From Bosea sp. 685 (GTDB taxonomy: Bacteria > Pseudomonadota > Alphaproteobacteria > Rhizobiales > Beijerinckiaceae): a DNA stretch of 64,000 bases. Each line of letters begins with the position of its first letter. Position 1 is the stretch's first letter. The notes beneath the pieces are model-generated. The model ran no database searches and was not told the origin of the DNA. It saw only the letters and a program-made list of their open reading frames with translations. This document shows, in pieces, positions 27,254 to 35,879 of this stretch. The stretch is taken from the NCBI RefSeq assembly GCF_031884435.1, contig NZ_CP134779.1, positions 4,588,001 to 4,652,000 on the forward strand. Reading direction: 5' to 3'. The position numbers and the translations under genes were made by a program.

Positions 27254-28141
27254 TCAAAGCGCGAGAGCAGGATCAATGGCAGCCGGCGAGCGCGGGGTAA
27301 GGCCCAGTTCCGAGAAACGGACCATGGCCAGCCCCGGGGGCGGCACGAAGCTCATCAGCGCGGCATGCTCCATTGGCCGCGTCGCGACGACTGGATCGAG
27401 CCCCACCAATTCCTCGTCGACGAAGCCCGGATGGCACATGACGAGATGAGCTGGCCCCGGCGCGACCAGGAAGCGCGCGAGATCGACCCGGAAGTCGCGA
27501 GCCGGATCGAAGGGCGAGACGCCGGAAAAGCCGCGATTGACCGGAATGCCGCGCTTCAGGGCCGATCGCCTCAAGCCCCGCGCCAGGCCGGCGATGACCA
27601 GCGCCTTGCTGGTCGCGACGCCGCGCCGGCGGATCGCGGCGGCCGTGTCGGCGGGATCGCGCAGATAGACCGCGCCCTCCCGGTAGCGCCCCTGCAGCGC
27701 CGCCAGCACCGCGCCGCGCACCCCGGGCAGGACATGGGCATGCTGGTGCCCGTCGAGGAAATCCGGCGCGCGCCCCATCGCGTCCTCGAAGGCATCGAGC
27801 TGGCGCGCGATCTCGGCGGCAATCTCCCCGCGCGCCGCGCCAGACAGGAGCCCGGCCCGCGCCAAATCGCCCAGCTTCGGCAGGACGCCGTTGGCGGCCA
27901 GGCGCGGCATAGCGCCGAGCGGGGCGGCGCAGGTCAGGTTCAGATGCAGGCCGAGATCCGCCCTGCCCGCTTGCGCCGCAAACGCGCCGGCGAAGGACTT
28001 CCAATGCGGGCGGTTGGTCATCGCGCCCGCCGCGGAAAGCTTGCCGGCCTCGAGCAAGGACAGGATCGAGCGGCTGACCCCCTCCGTCAGGGCGAAGTCG
28101 TCGGCGCAGAGAACGAAGCCGGTCGTCATCTCGTCTGTCAT
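27254..28141 (-). CDS. ChbG/HpnK-family (YdjC) carbohydrate deacetylase
   Basis: 295 residues. The metal-binding start FVLCADDFALTEGVSRSI, the DLGLHLNLTCAAP segment and DGHQHAHVLPGVR are the family signature (Asp/His metal site). These enzymes deacetylate chito-oligosaccharides or take part in hopanoid-lipid sugar processing. It is divergent from a GT2 polyprenyl-sugar transferase with 248 bp between, suggesting joint work on a lipid-linked or envelope sugar. Substrate not determinable here. Confidence 0.87.
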   Translation of the reverse strand: MTDEMTTGFVLCADDFALTEGVSRSILSLLEAGKLSAAGAMTNRPHWKSFAGAFAAQAGRADLGLHLNLTCAAPLGAMPRLAANGVLPKLGDLARAGLLSGAARGEIAAEIARQLDAFEDAMGRAPDFLDGHQHAHVLPGVRGAVLAALQGRYREGAVYLRDPADTAAAIRRRGVATSKALVIAGLARGLRRSALKRGIPVNRGFSGVSPFDPARDFRVDLARFLVAPGPAHLVMCHPGFVDEELVGLDPVVATRPMEHAALMSFVPPPGLAMVRFSELGLTPRSPAAIDPALAL

Positions 28142-28301
28142 CCCTGGTTCATCTGCGATCGGATAAGGGCCGCGCGGCGAGCCGGCCCGGATTAATCGAG
28201 TCGGAGGCCGGCAGGGCTCGCTCTCACCGCCCTTGTGAGCGCGCCAGCTTTACGGTTCTGTGCGGAAAGCGTCACCCCTCGTCGGACGGCGAGCCGCAAA
28301 G

Positions 28302-28361
28302 CCTCGTCGAGCAAGCCCTTGCCGAGCAAGTCCGAGTCGAGCAAGTCCTGGTCGAGCAAGC
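28302..28361. repeat. Four-unit 15-bp tandem repeat upstream of GT2 gene
   Basis: Four copies of a unit close to CCTNGTCGAGCAAGT (28302-28316, 28317-28331, 28332-28346, 28347-28361) in the leader of the glycosyltransferase, 28 bp before its ATG. Same period as the repeats after sufE and within the acidic protein gene. Confidence 0.8.
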
Positions 28362-28389
28362 GCTTGTCCAGATCTGCGCGTGAGAGGTT

Positions 28390-29430
28390 ATGTTCGTGTC
28401 CGAGACGTCGCCCATCCCCCCTTCGGAAGCCCCGCGCGCCCGGGCCGGCCGGCCGGAATTGTCCATCGTCGTGCCCGTCCATGACGAGGCAGACAATCTG
28501 CCGATCCTGGTCGAGCGGCTCAAGACGGTGCTGGCGGGTGCGGTCTCGTCCTGGGAATTGGTCTGCGTCGACGATGGCAGCCGCGACGGCACGCTGTCCG
28601 TGCTGAAGCTGCTGAGCGCCAGCGATCCCCGGATCAGCGCCGTCTCGTTCAGCCGCAACTTCGGCAAGGAGATCGCCATCGCGGCCGGGCTCGACCATGC
28701 CTCGGGCGACGCAGTCGTGATCATGGACGCCGATCTGCAGCATCCGCCGGAGACGATCCTGGTCTTCCTGGAGAAATGGCGCGCCGGCTTCCTGAACATC
28801 TACGGCCAGCGTGCCAGCCGAGCCGGCGAGAGCGCCCTCAAGCGCAATCTCGCCAGGGCGTTCTACAAGCTGTTCGCGAGCTTCGGCGAAACCGAACTGC
28901 CGGAGGGCGCCGGCGATTTCCGCCTGCTCGACCGCAAGGTGGTCGACGCGCTGCGGGCCCTGCCGGAACGGGCGCGCTTCTCCAAGGGGCTCTATGCCTG
29001 GGTCGGCTTTCCCTCGATCGGCGTGACGTTCGAGGTCGCCGAGCGCCAGCATGGCGAGACCAAGTTCCGTTTCGGCAAGCTGTTCAGCTTCGCCTTCGAC
29101 GGCTTGTCGTCCTTCTCGACCGTGCCCTTGAAGATCGCGACCTGGGCCGGCGTCGTGATCGCCGTCATCTCCACGCTCTCGGCCGCCTTCTTCCTGCTGC
29201 GCACGGTCTTCTTCGGCACCGACCTGCCCGGCTTCCCGTCGCTGATCGTCTCGATCATGTTCTTTTCCGGCATCCAGCTGATCTCGCTGGGCATGATCGG
29301 CGAATATGTCGGGCGCATCTTCGCCGAGGTGAAGCGCCGGCCACTCTATCTGATCGGTGAGCGTGTCGGTTTCGACGCCCGCACCGTCGACCATCCGCGC
29401 GGCGACGCCCTGCCGCCATTGATCCGCTAG
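28390..29430 (+). CDS. GT2 glycosyltransferase (ArnC/GtrB-like, polyprenyl-phosphate sugar transferase)
   Basis: 346 residues. GT-A fold: LSIVVPVHDEADNL at the start, VDDGSRDGT, the catalytic metal motif MDADLQHPPE, and the family marker FRLLDRKVVDAL. Two C-terminal membrane helices (about 255-280 and 290-315) end in EYVGRIFAEVKRRPLYL, typical of enzymes that load a sugar onto undecaprenyl phosphate at the inner membrane. Faces the ChbG/HpnK gene divergently. ATG 28390 has GAGAGG upstream. Confidence 0.9.
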   Translation: MFVSETSPIPPSEAPRARAGRPELSIVVPVHDEADNLPILVERLKTVLAGAVSSWELVCVDDGSRDGTLSVLKLLSASDPRISAVSFSRNFGKEIAIAAGLDHASGDAVVIMDADLQHPPETILVFLEKWRAGFLNIYGQRASRAGESALKRNLARAFYKLFASFGETELPEGAGDFRLLDRKVVDALRALPERARFSKGLYAWVGFPSIGVTFEVAERQHGETKFRFGKLFSFAFDGLSSFSTVPLKIATWAGVVIAVISTLSAAFFLLRTVFFGTDLPGFPSLIVSIMFFSGIQLISLGMIGEYVGRIFAEVKRRPLYLIGERVGFDARTVDHPRGDALPPLIR

Positions 29431-29482
29431 ACGCGCGGCGGGCGATCTGGAAAGAAGGCAGCATCGTTTCGGGGAGCGCGCC

Positions 29483-29595
29483 GTCATCCCGGACAAGCGG
29501 CTTCAGCCGCGCCGATCCGGGATCCATTCCGGAACGCCAATCGGAAAGGTTCAGGAATGGATCCCGGGTCTCCGCTTCGCTACGCCCGGGACGAC
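29483..29595. repeat. Palindromic intergenic repeat, left of murJ
   Basis: Starts GTCATCCCGGACAAGC and ends CCCGGGACGAC, with the inner pair GGATCCATTCC (29520-29530) and GGAATGGATCC (29552-29562 region). The same family of element sits at 31185-31288 on the other side of murJ. It resembles the widespread rhizobial palindromic repeats. Confidence 0.75.
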
Positions 29596-29630
29596 CGCGC
29601 GATGGTTGCCCGCCGGATCGTCACAGCCTG

Positions 29631-31157
29631 ATGTTCAGAAAAATCCTCTCCGTCGGCGGCTTCACGCTGCTCTCGCGCCTTTCGGGCTTCGTGCGCGATA
29701 TCGTGCTGGCGGCTGTGCTCGGCGCCGGCCCGCTGATGGATGCGTTTTCGGTCGCGCTGCGCCTGCCCAACCATTTCCGCGCAATCTTCGGCGAAGGCGC
29801 CTTCAACCAGGCCTATATCCCCGCCTATGCCCGGGTCAGGCAGCAGGCCGGCCAGGCTGCCGCTGCGCTCTTCGCCGACAGGGTCTTCACCCTGAACCTG
29901 ATCGTCCAGATCGTCCTGCTCGGGCTCGCCCTGCCCTTCATGCCCGAAATCGTGCGCCTGCTCGCGCCCGGCTTCGCCCATGATCCGCAGCGCTTCGAAC
30001 TCGCGGTTTCGCTGACGCGGATCACCTTCCCCTATCTGCTTTTCATCACGCTGGTGACGCTGCTCTCGGCCAACCTCAACGCCATCGACAAATTCGCGGC
30101 GGCGGCGGCAGCGCCGATCCTGCTCAATCTCTGCCTGGTCGCGGCGCTCGCTATCGCGTTCCTGTTCCCCAATGCGGCTTACGCCGCCGCCTGGGGCGTG
30201 GTGATCTCCGGCTTCCTGCAATGGCTCGTACTGGCGCTCGCAGCGCGCCGGGCGAATGTCGCCGCAGTCGTGGTGCGACCGCGCGTCGATCTCGACGTCA
30301 AGGCGTTTCTGAAGGCGTTCGGGCCGGCCGTCATCGGCTCGGCCGGTGTCCAGATCGCGCTTTTCGCCGACACGATCATCGCCTCGCTGCTGCCGGCCGG
30401 CGCCTATTCGGCGCTCTACTACGCAGGCGGCCTCTACCAGTTGCCGATCGGGGTCATCGCCATCGGCGTCGGCACGGTCCTGCTGCCGACGATGAGTCGC
30501 CTGCTCGCGGCCGGCGACGTCGCCGGCTCCGACAGGGCGCAGAACCGGGCCGTCGCGCTGACGCTGATCGCGGCCGCGCCTTTCGCGGCCGCATTCCTCG
30601 CCGTTCCCGACCTGATCGTCTCTGCTTTGTTCGAGCGCGGGCGTTTCGATGCTGCCGCGAGCCAGGCGGCGGCGGCCGTGCTCTTCGCCTATGCGATCGG
30701 GCTGCCGGCCATCGTGATGATCCGCACCCAGGTTTCGAGCTTCCAGGCGCGCGGCGACACGACGACCCCGATGCTGGTCTCGCTGGCGGCCATCGCTGGG
30801 AATGTCGCGCTGAAACTGCTGCTCTGGCGCGACTGGGGCGCGCCGGGCCTGGCGCTGGCGACCGCGGCGGGCGCCTGGATCAATGTCGGCGCGCTGTTCG
30901 TCCTGGGCCTGCGCAAGGGCTGGACACGGCCGGCGCGGGGGCTGTCGGGCTTTGCCGCCATCGTCGTGCTGGCGGCGGTTCTGGCGGGGCTGGCGGCGCG
31001 CTATTCTGCGCCATCCCTGCTCGCTGCAACGGCTTGGTTTCCGCTGCAGCCCAGGCTCGCGGCGCTCGCCTGCGTCGGAGCCGTGGCGGCGGCGATCTAT
31101 CTCGCGATCGCAGCATCGGGGCTCAAGCTCAGCAGGCTCGCCAGGCTGCTGCGTTAG
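29631..31157 (+). CDS. murJ: Lipid II flippase MurJ (MviN)
   Basis: 508 residues with about 14 membrane helices of the MOP exporter superfamily. It flips lipid II across the inner membrane for peptidoglycan synthesis. The diagnostic N-terminus KILSVGGFTLLSRLSGFVRD is followed by DAFSVALRLPNHFRAIFGEG and FNQAYIPAY, and AALLPAGAYSALYYAGGLYQ-like features follow (ASLLPAGAYSALYYA here). Single gene flanked on both sides by related palindromic repeats. Confidence 0.95.
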   Translation: MFRKILSVGGFTLLSRLSGFVRDIVLAAVLGAGPLMDAFSVALRLPNHFRAIFGEGAFNQAYIPAYARVRQQAGQAAAALFADRVFTLNLIVQIVLLGLALPFMPEIVRLLAPGFAHDPQRFELAVSLTRITFPYLLFITLVTLLSANLNAIDKFAAAAAAPILLNLCLVAALAIAFLFPNAAYAAAWGVVISGFLQWLVLALAARRANVAAVVVRPRVDLDVKAFLKAFGPAVIGSAGVQIALFADTIIASLLPAGAYSALYYAGGLYQLPIGVIAIGVGTVLLPTMSRLLAAGDVAGSDRAQNRAVALTLIAAAPFAAAFLAVPDLIVSALFERGRFDAAASQAAAAVLFAYAIGLPAIVMIRTQVSSFQARGDTTTPMLVSLAAIAGNVALKLLLWRDWGAPGLALATAAGAWINVGALFVLGLRKGWTRPARGLSGFAAIVVLAAVLAGLAARYSAPSLLAATAWFPLQPRLAALACVGAVAAAIYLAIAASGLKLSRLARLLR

Positions 31158-31184
31158 CTTTCGTCCATTTGATCCGGAACCACG

Positions 31185-31288
31185 GTCATCCCGGACAAGC
31201 CGCGCCAGCGGCGCAGCTCCGGGATCCATCGTAGTGTTCCGGAGTCCTACGATGGATCCCGGGACGACCTTCGGTCGCCCGGGATGAC
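31185..31288. repeat. Palindromic intergenic repeat, right of murJ
   Basis: Outer arms GTCATCCCGG (31185-31194) and CCGGGATGAC (31279-31288) are perfect. Inner arms GGGATCCATCGTAG (31221-31234) and CTACGATGGATCCC (31247-31260) form a perfect 14-bp stem. It lies between convergent murJ and ilvE-like genes and could also terminate both transcripts. Confidence 0.8.
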
Positions 31289-31328
31289 ACAGCAGTTCCG
31301 AGGATAAACGACCGGCCGTGAGACGATC

Positions 31329-32195
31329 TCACGCCGCCTTGGTGTGGGCGAAGTCCATGTAGAGCTCGCGAGCGCGGCGGAACATCGGGCCGGGCTGCAG
31401 CGTGATGTTGTCGATGCGGGTGACCGGCATGCATTTGGAATAGTTGCCCGAGATGAAGATCTCGTCGGCCTGCTCGAAATCGCTGTAGCGCAGGCTCATC
31501 TCCTCGACGGGGATGCCGTCCTGCCTGAGCAGGCCGATGACGCGCTGGCGGGTGATGCCGTTCAGGAAGGTGCCGTTGGGAGCCGGCGTCCTGACGACGC
31601 CGTCCTTGGCCAGGAAGATGTTCGAGGTCGCGGTCTCGGCGACGTTGCCGAGCATGTCGAGCACCAGCGCATTGTCGAAGCCGGCGGCCTTGGCGGCGCG
31701 CAGGATGCGGGCGTTGTTGGGATAGAGGCAGCCGGCCTTGGCGTCGGTCGGCATCGTCTCCATGGTCGGCCGGCGGAACGCGCCTTGCGTCACCGAGAAA
31801 CCGTTGGTCGGCTGCGGCATCGGCGCCTCGAACAGGCAGAGGCAGAACTGCGTCGAATCCGGGTCGGGCATAATGGTCGAGGGCCCGTCGGCCTCACCCC
31901 AATACATCGGCTTGACGTAGAGCGCCGTGCCGGGGGCGAACTTCTTCACGCCCTCATGCGTCTTCTCGATGATGAAGTCCTGCGTCACCGTGGCCTTGAG
32001 GCCGAGCGCCACGGCCGAGCGGTTGACGCGGGCGGCATGGGCGGCGAGATCGGGCGCGACGCCGTCGAAATAGCGGCCGCCGTCGAAGACCGAAGAGGCC
32101 TGCCAGAGCGCATGGCTGCGCGGACCCACTAGGCCGGGGTTGCCTTCGTGCCAGGCGCCGTCGAACCAGCTCCACGTCTGAGAATACCATGCCAT
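31329..32195 (-). CDS. ilvE: Branched-chain amino-acid aminotransferase
   Basis: 288 residues, fold-type IV PLP enzyme (class IV aminotransferase). It transfers the amino group between glutamate and branched-chain 2-oxo acids. Seen: SVFDGGRYFDG, the PLP-lysine region YVKPMYWGE, KAGCLYPNNARILRAAKAAGFDNALVLD (positions about 155-182), and GNVAETATSNIFLAKDG. It lies 126 bp downstream of the AzlCD-type exporter genes on the same strand, which fits a role in branched-chain amino-acid balance. Related D-amino-acid or aminodeoxychorismate enzymes are less likely given the sequence. Confidence 0.9.
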   Translation of the reverse strand: MAWYSQTWSWFDGAWHEGNPGLVGPRSHALWQASSVFDGGRYFDGVAPDLAAHAARVNRSAVALGLKATVTQDFIIEKTHEGVKKFAPGTALYVKPMYWGEADGPSTIMPDPDSTQFCLCLFEAPMPQPTNGFSVTQGAFRRPTMETMPTDAKAGCLYPNNARILRAAKAAGFDNALVLDMLGNVAETATSNIFLAKDGVVRTPAPNGTFLNGITRQRVIGLLRQDGIPVEEMSLRYSDFEQADEIFISGNYSKCMPVTRIDNITLQPGPMFRRARELYMDFAHTKAA

Positions 32196-32321
32196 AGCGG
32201 CGCTCCAATTTGGTCAGTTTTGCTGACAGACACCGTCTGCCCAGAGATCGTCGGCGTCAACATGGCGCGGGCCGCGAAGCGATGACGGGATGTGATGGAA
32301 GCGATCGGAAGCGGTGATCGA

Positions 32322-32639
32322 TCAGAAGCCGAGCGCGCGCGCCACTGAGACCGTCGCCATGCCGACCGCCAAGGCCAGCAACTCGCTGCGCCGCAGCACC
32401 ATGCTGCCGATCGCCGCGATGAGTGCGAGTGCCGCAGTGAAACCCAGTCGCTCGATCAGCGGCAGCACGGTCGCGACCACGATCGAGCCCGGCAGCGCCG
32501 CAAGCCCACGCCGGACGCGCGGCGTCAGCGGAATGAAGCCCATCATGATCACGCCGGAGATGCGGCAGAGATAGGTCGCCAGCATCATGGCGAGGATGAC
32601 GAAAGCCGCGCCCCATGGGCCGGGATCAGGCAGGGTCAT
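32322..32639 (-). CDS. azlD: AzlD family small subunit of branched-chain amino-acid exporter
   Basis: 105 residues with about three to four membrane segments (about 7-27, 42-60, 66-82, 86-104), matching AzlD. AzlC and AzlD together export branched-chain amino acids. ATG 32639 lies 14 bases inside the azlC end, indicating translational coupling. Confidence 0.88.
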   Translation of the reverse strand: MTLPDPGPWGAAFVILAMMLATYLCRISGVIMMGFIPLTPRVRRGLAALPGSIVVATVLPLIERLGFTAALALIAAIGSMVLRRSELLALAVGMATVSVARALGF

Positions 32640-33357
32640 CGCTGAACGCCCCTGTGAGTGCGCCGGCAAGCGAGCCAACGATGATGAAGGCATAGCCGTC
32701 GATCAGCTTCGCCGTGACCAATGCGACGAGCCCCGCGACGACCCAGGGCACGGCCGCCCGCTTGCCGCGCCAGAGCGGCACGATCATCGCGGCAAAGAAG
32801 ATCGGCATGACGAGATCGATGCCGTATTGGCGCGGATCGGCCACCAGCGCGCCGAGCAGATATCCCGGGATCGTCGTCGCAACCCAGACGACCCAGAGCA
32901 CGATGCCAGCGCCGATGACCACGCCCAGATCACGCCCGCCCTCGCCATGGTAGCGCGCGCCGATCAGCCAACTCGCATCGGTGAAGAGAAAGAGATGCGC
33001 GGCGTTGAGCGCCTTGGGATAAGGCGCGAACCAGGGCTGCAGCGAGGCGCCCTGCAGCACCATGCGCGCATTCACCGTCGCGGTGACGACGGCAAGCCCC
33101 GCAATCGCCCCCCAGCTCCATTCCGGCCGCCACAGCTCCATCGCCACGAGCTGCGCCACGCCGGCATAGACCAGCGCGCTCATCATGACCGTCTCCAGCA
33201 GGCTCAGCCCCTTGGCCGCAGCCGCCGCGCCGAAGGCGACCGCGAAAACGACGATGCCCGGCAGCAGCACGGAGACCTTGCGGACGCCAAGGCGGATGCC
33301 TTGCATGGTGAGCAAGGGGCGGGCAGGCTCCGAGGTCGGTTCGGGTGAAGCGGTCAT
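32626..33357 (-). CDS. azlC: AzlC family branched-chain amino-acid exporter large subunit
   Basis: 243 residues with seven or so membrane segments. AzlC family features are the PGIVVFAVAFGAAAAAKGLS start, MMSALVYAGVAQLVAMELW, and NARMVLQGASLQPW. Forms an inner-membrane exporter with the overlapping azlD, followed by the branched-chain aminotransferase gene. Together the three could relieve excess valine, leucine or isoleucine. Upstream is the MITE-like element at 33374-33641, whose insertion may affect its promoter. Confidence 0.9.
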   Translation of the reverse strand: MTASPEPTSEPARPLLTMQGIRLGVRKVSVLLPGIVVFAVAFGAAAAAKGLSLLETVMMSALVYAGVAQLVAMELWRPEWSWGAIAGLAVVTATVNARMVLQGASLQPWFAPYPKALNAAHLFLFTDASWLIGARYHGEGGRDLGVVIGAGIVLWVVWVATTIPGYLLGALVADPRQYGIDLVMPIFFAAMIVPLWRGKRAAVPWVVAGLVALVTAKLIDGYAFIIVGSLAGALTGAFSDDPA

Positions 33358-33373
33358 GGCTCTTCAAGAACCC

Positions 33374-33641
33374 TTAGAGGCTGTTAGGGACTCTGGGGAC
33401 GATTTGATGAGGTCAAAACGACGGAGATGGGAGGAGCATTGCGCAGGCGATACCATCGGTATCGGCAAGCGATGCGACGCTGCAGCTCCGTCGTTTTCAC
33501 CTCACCCGCAGGGCGCGGCGATTTTGCGCGACTGCGGCGTCGTTCTTCGTAGCAAACCGGAAGGTTTGCGTCCTCGAACTCCTGGCATTCGCGCAAAATC
33601 GCCAGCGTCAAATCATCCCCAGAGTCCCTAACAGCCTCTAA
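33374..33641. mobile_element. 268-bp MITE-like element with 36-bp terminal inverted repeats
   Basis: The left end TTAGAGGCTGTTAGGGACTC (start 33374) and the right end, closing with GAGTCCCTAACAGCCTCTAA (33641), are inverted copies matching at 34 of 36 positions. Inside are two long hairpins: 33409-33426 with 33486-33503 (17 of 18), and 33517-33531 with 33589-33603 (15 of 15). The second encloses GCAAACC-GGAA-GGTTTGC at 33552-33569, closed by a GNRA-type tetraloop. There is no transposase. A 75-codon open frame on the minus strand is probably incidental. Confidence 0.85.
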
Positions 33642-33731
33642 CGCCCGACGCCGTCAACGGATGGCAGCACCGGCCGCGCATGAGGCCTGCGCAGGGCGGG
33701 ACAAGAGCCAATCCCGTGCTAGCCTCGCGCC

Positions 33732-34337
33732 ATGCACTGGCTGACCTTTCCCATCGCTTCCCCTGCCCTGCCCGCGACCTGGCTGATCGCGACCGGCGCG
33801 AGCCCGGCCAACCTCGCCGAGCGCTCGGCCTTGCGGCGCGAGACGGCGCGGCGAATCATCGCCGCCCAGCTCGGCCTGCCGATCGAGGCCATCGCGATCG
33901 GGCATGACGAACGAGGCCGGCCCTTGCTGGCTCAGCCTGCCGGGGCGGGGCTGCATCTCTCGCTCGCGACGCGGGCGGGCGTCGTCGCGCTGGCGTTGGC
34001 GCAGCATCCCGTCGGGGTCGATGTCGAGCGGGTCGAGCCCTTGGCCACGCCGCCGCTCGCGGCCTTGCATCCGCAGGAGTGGAAGGCGCTGCTCGCCCTG
34101 CCCGAGCCGGAGCGGCCACTGGCCTTCGCGCAGATCTGGGCGGCCAAGGAGGCCTATGTGAAGGCGCTCGGCACCGGCTTTGCCCGCGCGCCGGAGAGTT
34201 TCGCAGTCACGTTTGCTTCGCGGGAAACCTTCAACGTCAGCGATCCGGAACGATCGGCCCGGTGTCTGGGCACGAGCCGCATCATGAAAAACGGCGGCCA
34301 GGAGAGCCTGGCCGCCGCGATCGTGGTTCTCGGTTGA
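33732..34337 (+). CDS. 4'-phosphopantetheinyl transferase (Sfp/AcpT superfamily)
   Basis: 201 residues. Attaches the phosphopantetheine arm of CoA to carrier proteins. The Mg-binding motif GVDVERVEPL (about 97-106) and WAAKEAYVKALGTGF (about 136-150) are both present. The N-terminal half carries RRETARRIIAAQLG and RGRPLL. No polyketide or non-ribosomal gene lies nearby, so the acceptor is unknown. It converges on the TerC genes with an 8-bp gap. Confidence 0.88.
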   Translation: MHWLTFPIASPALPATWLIATGASPANLAERSALRRETARRIIAAQLGLPIEAIAIGHDERGRPLLAQPAGAGLHLSLATRAGVVALALAQHPVGVDVERVEPLATPPLAALHPQEWKALLALPEPERPLAFAQIWAAKEAYVKALGTGFARAPESFAVTFASRETFNVSDPERSARCLGTSRIMKNGGQESLAAAIVVLG

Positions 34338-34345
34338 ATGAGATC

Positions 34346-35086
34346 TCAGCCCGGCTGGTTGGCCGGCTTCTTCTTCAGGGCATAGGCGACGGCGCAGACG
34401 AGCGCGGCGCCGATGACCGAGGTGACATAGTGCGGCATCGCAGCCGGTCCGATGCCGATGGCGCTGACATCCGTCGGCACCACCTTGACCCAGCTCGGCA
34501 TGTTCGCCTGCAGCCACTGCAGCACGGCGATATCACCCAGGATCATCTCAGCTGCGATCCAGCCGAGCAGGGCCGCGCCGAGCCAGATCAGGATTGGATA
34601 TTTGGTGATGATGGCGGTGAGGAACTGCGCGCCCATGATGATCAGCGGGATCGAGAGCAGCAGGCCGAAGATGAAGAGCTCGGGGTGTCCGCGCGAGGCC
34701 GCCGCGATGGCGATGACATTGTCGAGGCTCATCACCGCATCGGCGATCGCGATGGTGCGCACGGCCTGCCAGAGCGAGGTGCCGCCGTCGATCTCGGCAT
34801 GGGACTCGTCCTCGCCCATGGCGAGCTTCACAGCGATCCAGAACAGCAGCACGCCGCCGACGATCTTCAGATACGGCACCAGCAGCAGGTAGGTCACCAC
34901 GAGCGCGAAGATGATGCGCAGGCCGATGGCGGCCGAGGCGCCGAGCCAGATGCCGACCTTGCGCTGCTTCTCGGGCAGCGAGCGGCAGGCGAGCGCGATG
35001 ACGACTGCGTTGTCGCCGGACAGGAGCAGGTCGATCCAGATGATCTGGAGCAACGACACCCAGAATTGGGATGATGAAAAATCCAT
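34346..35086 (-). CDS. TerC family integral membrane protein, copy 2
   Basis: 246 residues with seven or eight membrane segments. The two family motifs are LLLSGDNAVVIALACRSLP (about 19-37) and AVMSLDNVIAIAAAS (about 117-131), whose acidic residues lie in the membrane. Members of this YjbE/YkoY-like branch are implicated in metal (notably manganese) export. It starts 19 bp after the stop of a second TerC gene on the same strand. Confidence 0.9.
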   Translation of the reverse strand: MDFSSSQFWVSLLQIIWIDLLLSGDNAVVIALACRSLPEKQRKVGIWLGASAAIGLRIIFALVVTYLLLVPYLKIVGGVLLFWIAVKLAMGEDESHAEIDGGTSLWQAVRTIAIADAVMSLDNVIAIAAASRGHPELFIFGLLLSIPLIIMGAQFLTAIITKYPILIWLGAALLGWIAAEMILGDIAVLQWLQANMPSWVKVVPTDVSAIGIGPAAMPHYVTSVIGAALVCAVAYALKKKPANQPG

Positions 35087-35105
35087 AGGTCGGTCAGTCC
35101 CTGTG

Positions 35106-35810
35106 TCAGAGGGCCGGATCTGGCCGGCGTGGTTTCAGCCAATAGCCAAGGGCGAGCACGAGAAGCGCACCCAGGGCAGCGGCCGGATATTCGAGGCGGT
35201 GCAGCGCATCGGCGCCGAACCGGGTGATGAGCCAGGGATCGCTGTCGAACATTTCGCCGGCGACCCAGCCGAGCAGCCCCGCCCCGGCCCAGACCAGGAT
35301 CGGAAAGCGCGTCAGCAAGCTCGTGATCAAGGATGCCCCGAGCACGATCAGCGGTATCGAGATCACCAGCCCGGCAACCAGGAGCGGGATCGAATCCTTG
35401 GCGACCGCGGCGATCGCCAGCACATTGTCGAGGCTCATGACGATGTCGGCGATCGCGACCGTCTGGACCGCCTTCCAAAGCTTGCTGCTCGCCGTGATCG
35501 AATCCTCGTCGCTCTCGCCATCCTCGATGATCAGCTTGACCGCGATCCAGACCAGCAGCAGCGCGCCGACGATATGCAGGAAAGGCGCGTTCAGCAGCGA
35601 GGCGATCAGCACGGTGAAGACGACGCGCAAGACCACAGCGACGCCTGCGCCGAGCGCGATGCCCTTGGCTCTTTGCGCGGGCGCCAGCGCCCGGCAGGCG
35701 AGCGCTATCACCACGGCATTGTCGCCGGAGAGGACGATGTTGAGCGCGATGATCTCCGCCAGTTTTCCCCAGATCAGAGGATCGACGAAGGAAATCGAGG
35801 AGAAATCCAT
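35106..35810 (-). CDS. TerC family integral membrane protein, copy 1
   Basis: 234 residues from ATG 35810 (MDFSSISFVDP), a start matching the paralogue's MDFSSSQFW. Motifs NIVLSGDNAVVIALACRAL and DIVMSLDNVLAIAAVA are intact. The two adjacent copies share topology and both motifs but diverge in loops and C-termini, so they arose by tandem duplication and may work as a pair or heteromer. I see no obvious yybP-ykoY manganese riboswitch in the leader; instead a palindromic repeat lies upstream. Confidence 0.9.
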   Translation of the reverse strand: MDFSSISFVDPLIWGKLAEIIALNIVLSGDNAVVIALACRALAPAQRAKGIALGAGVAVVLRVVFTVLIASLLNAPFLHIVGALLLVWIAVKLIIEDGESDEDSITASSKLWKAVQTVAIADIVMSLDNVLAIAAVAKDSIPLLVAGLVISIPLIVLGASLITSLLTRFPILVWAGAGLLGWVAGEMFDSDPWLITRFGADALHRLEYPAAALGALLVLALGYWLKPRRPDPAL

Positions 35811-35879
35811 CAAGACAAGCCCTTCCAGAAACGGCAATTCGAGAACTGGGCAGTCGAGCGACCCGATTGGGATCGCTCA

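Noticed and set aside
33384..33611. A 75-codon minus-strand frame inside the MITE-like element
   Set aside because: It lies wholly in hairpin DNA and has no ribosome site or domain; proteins like it in other genomes are probably repeat-derived calls.
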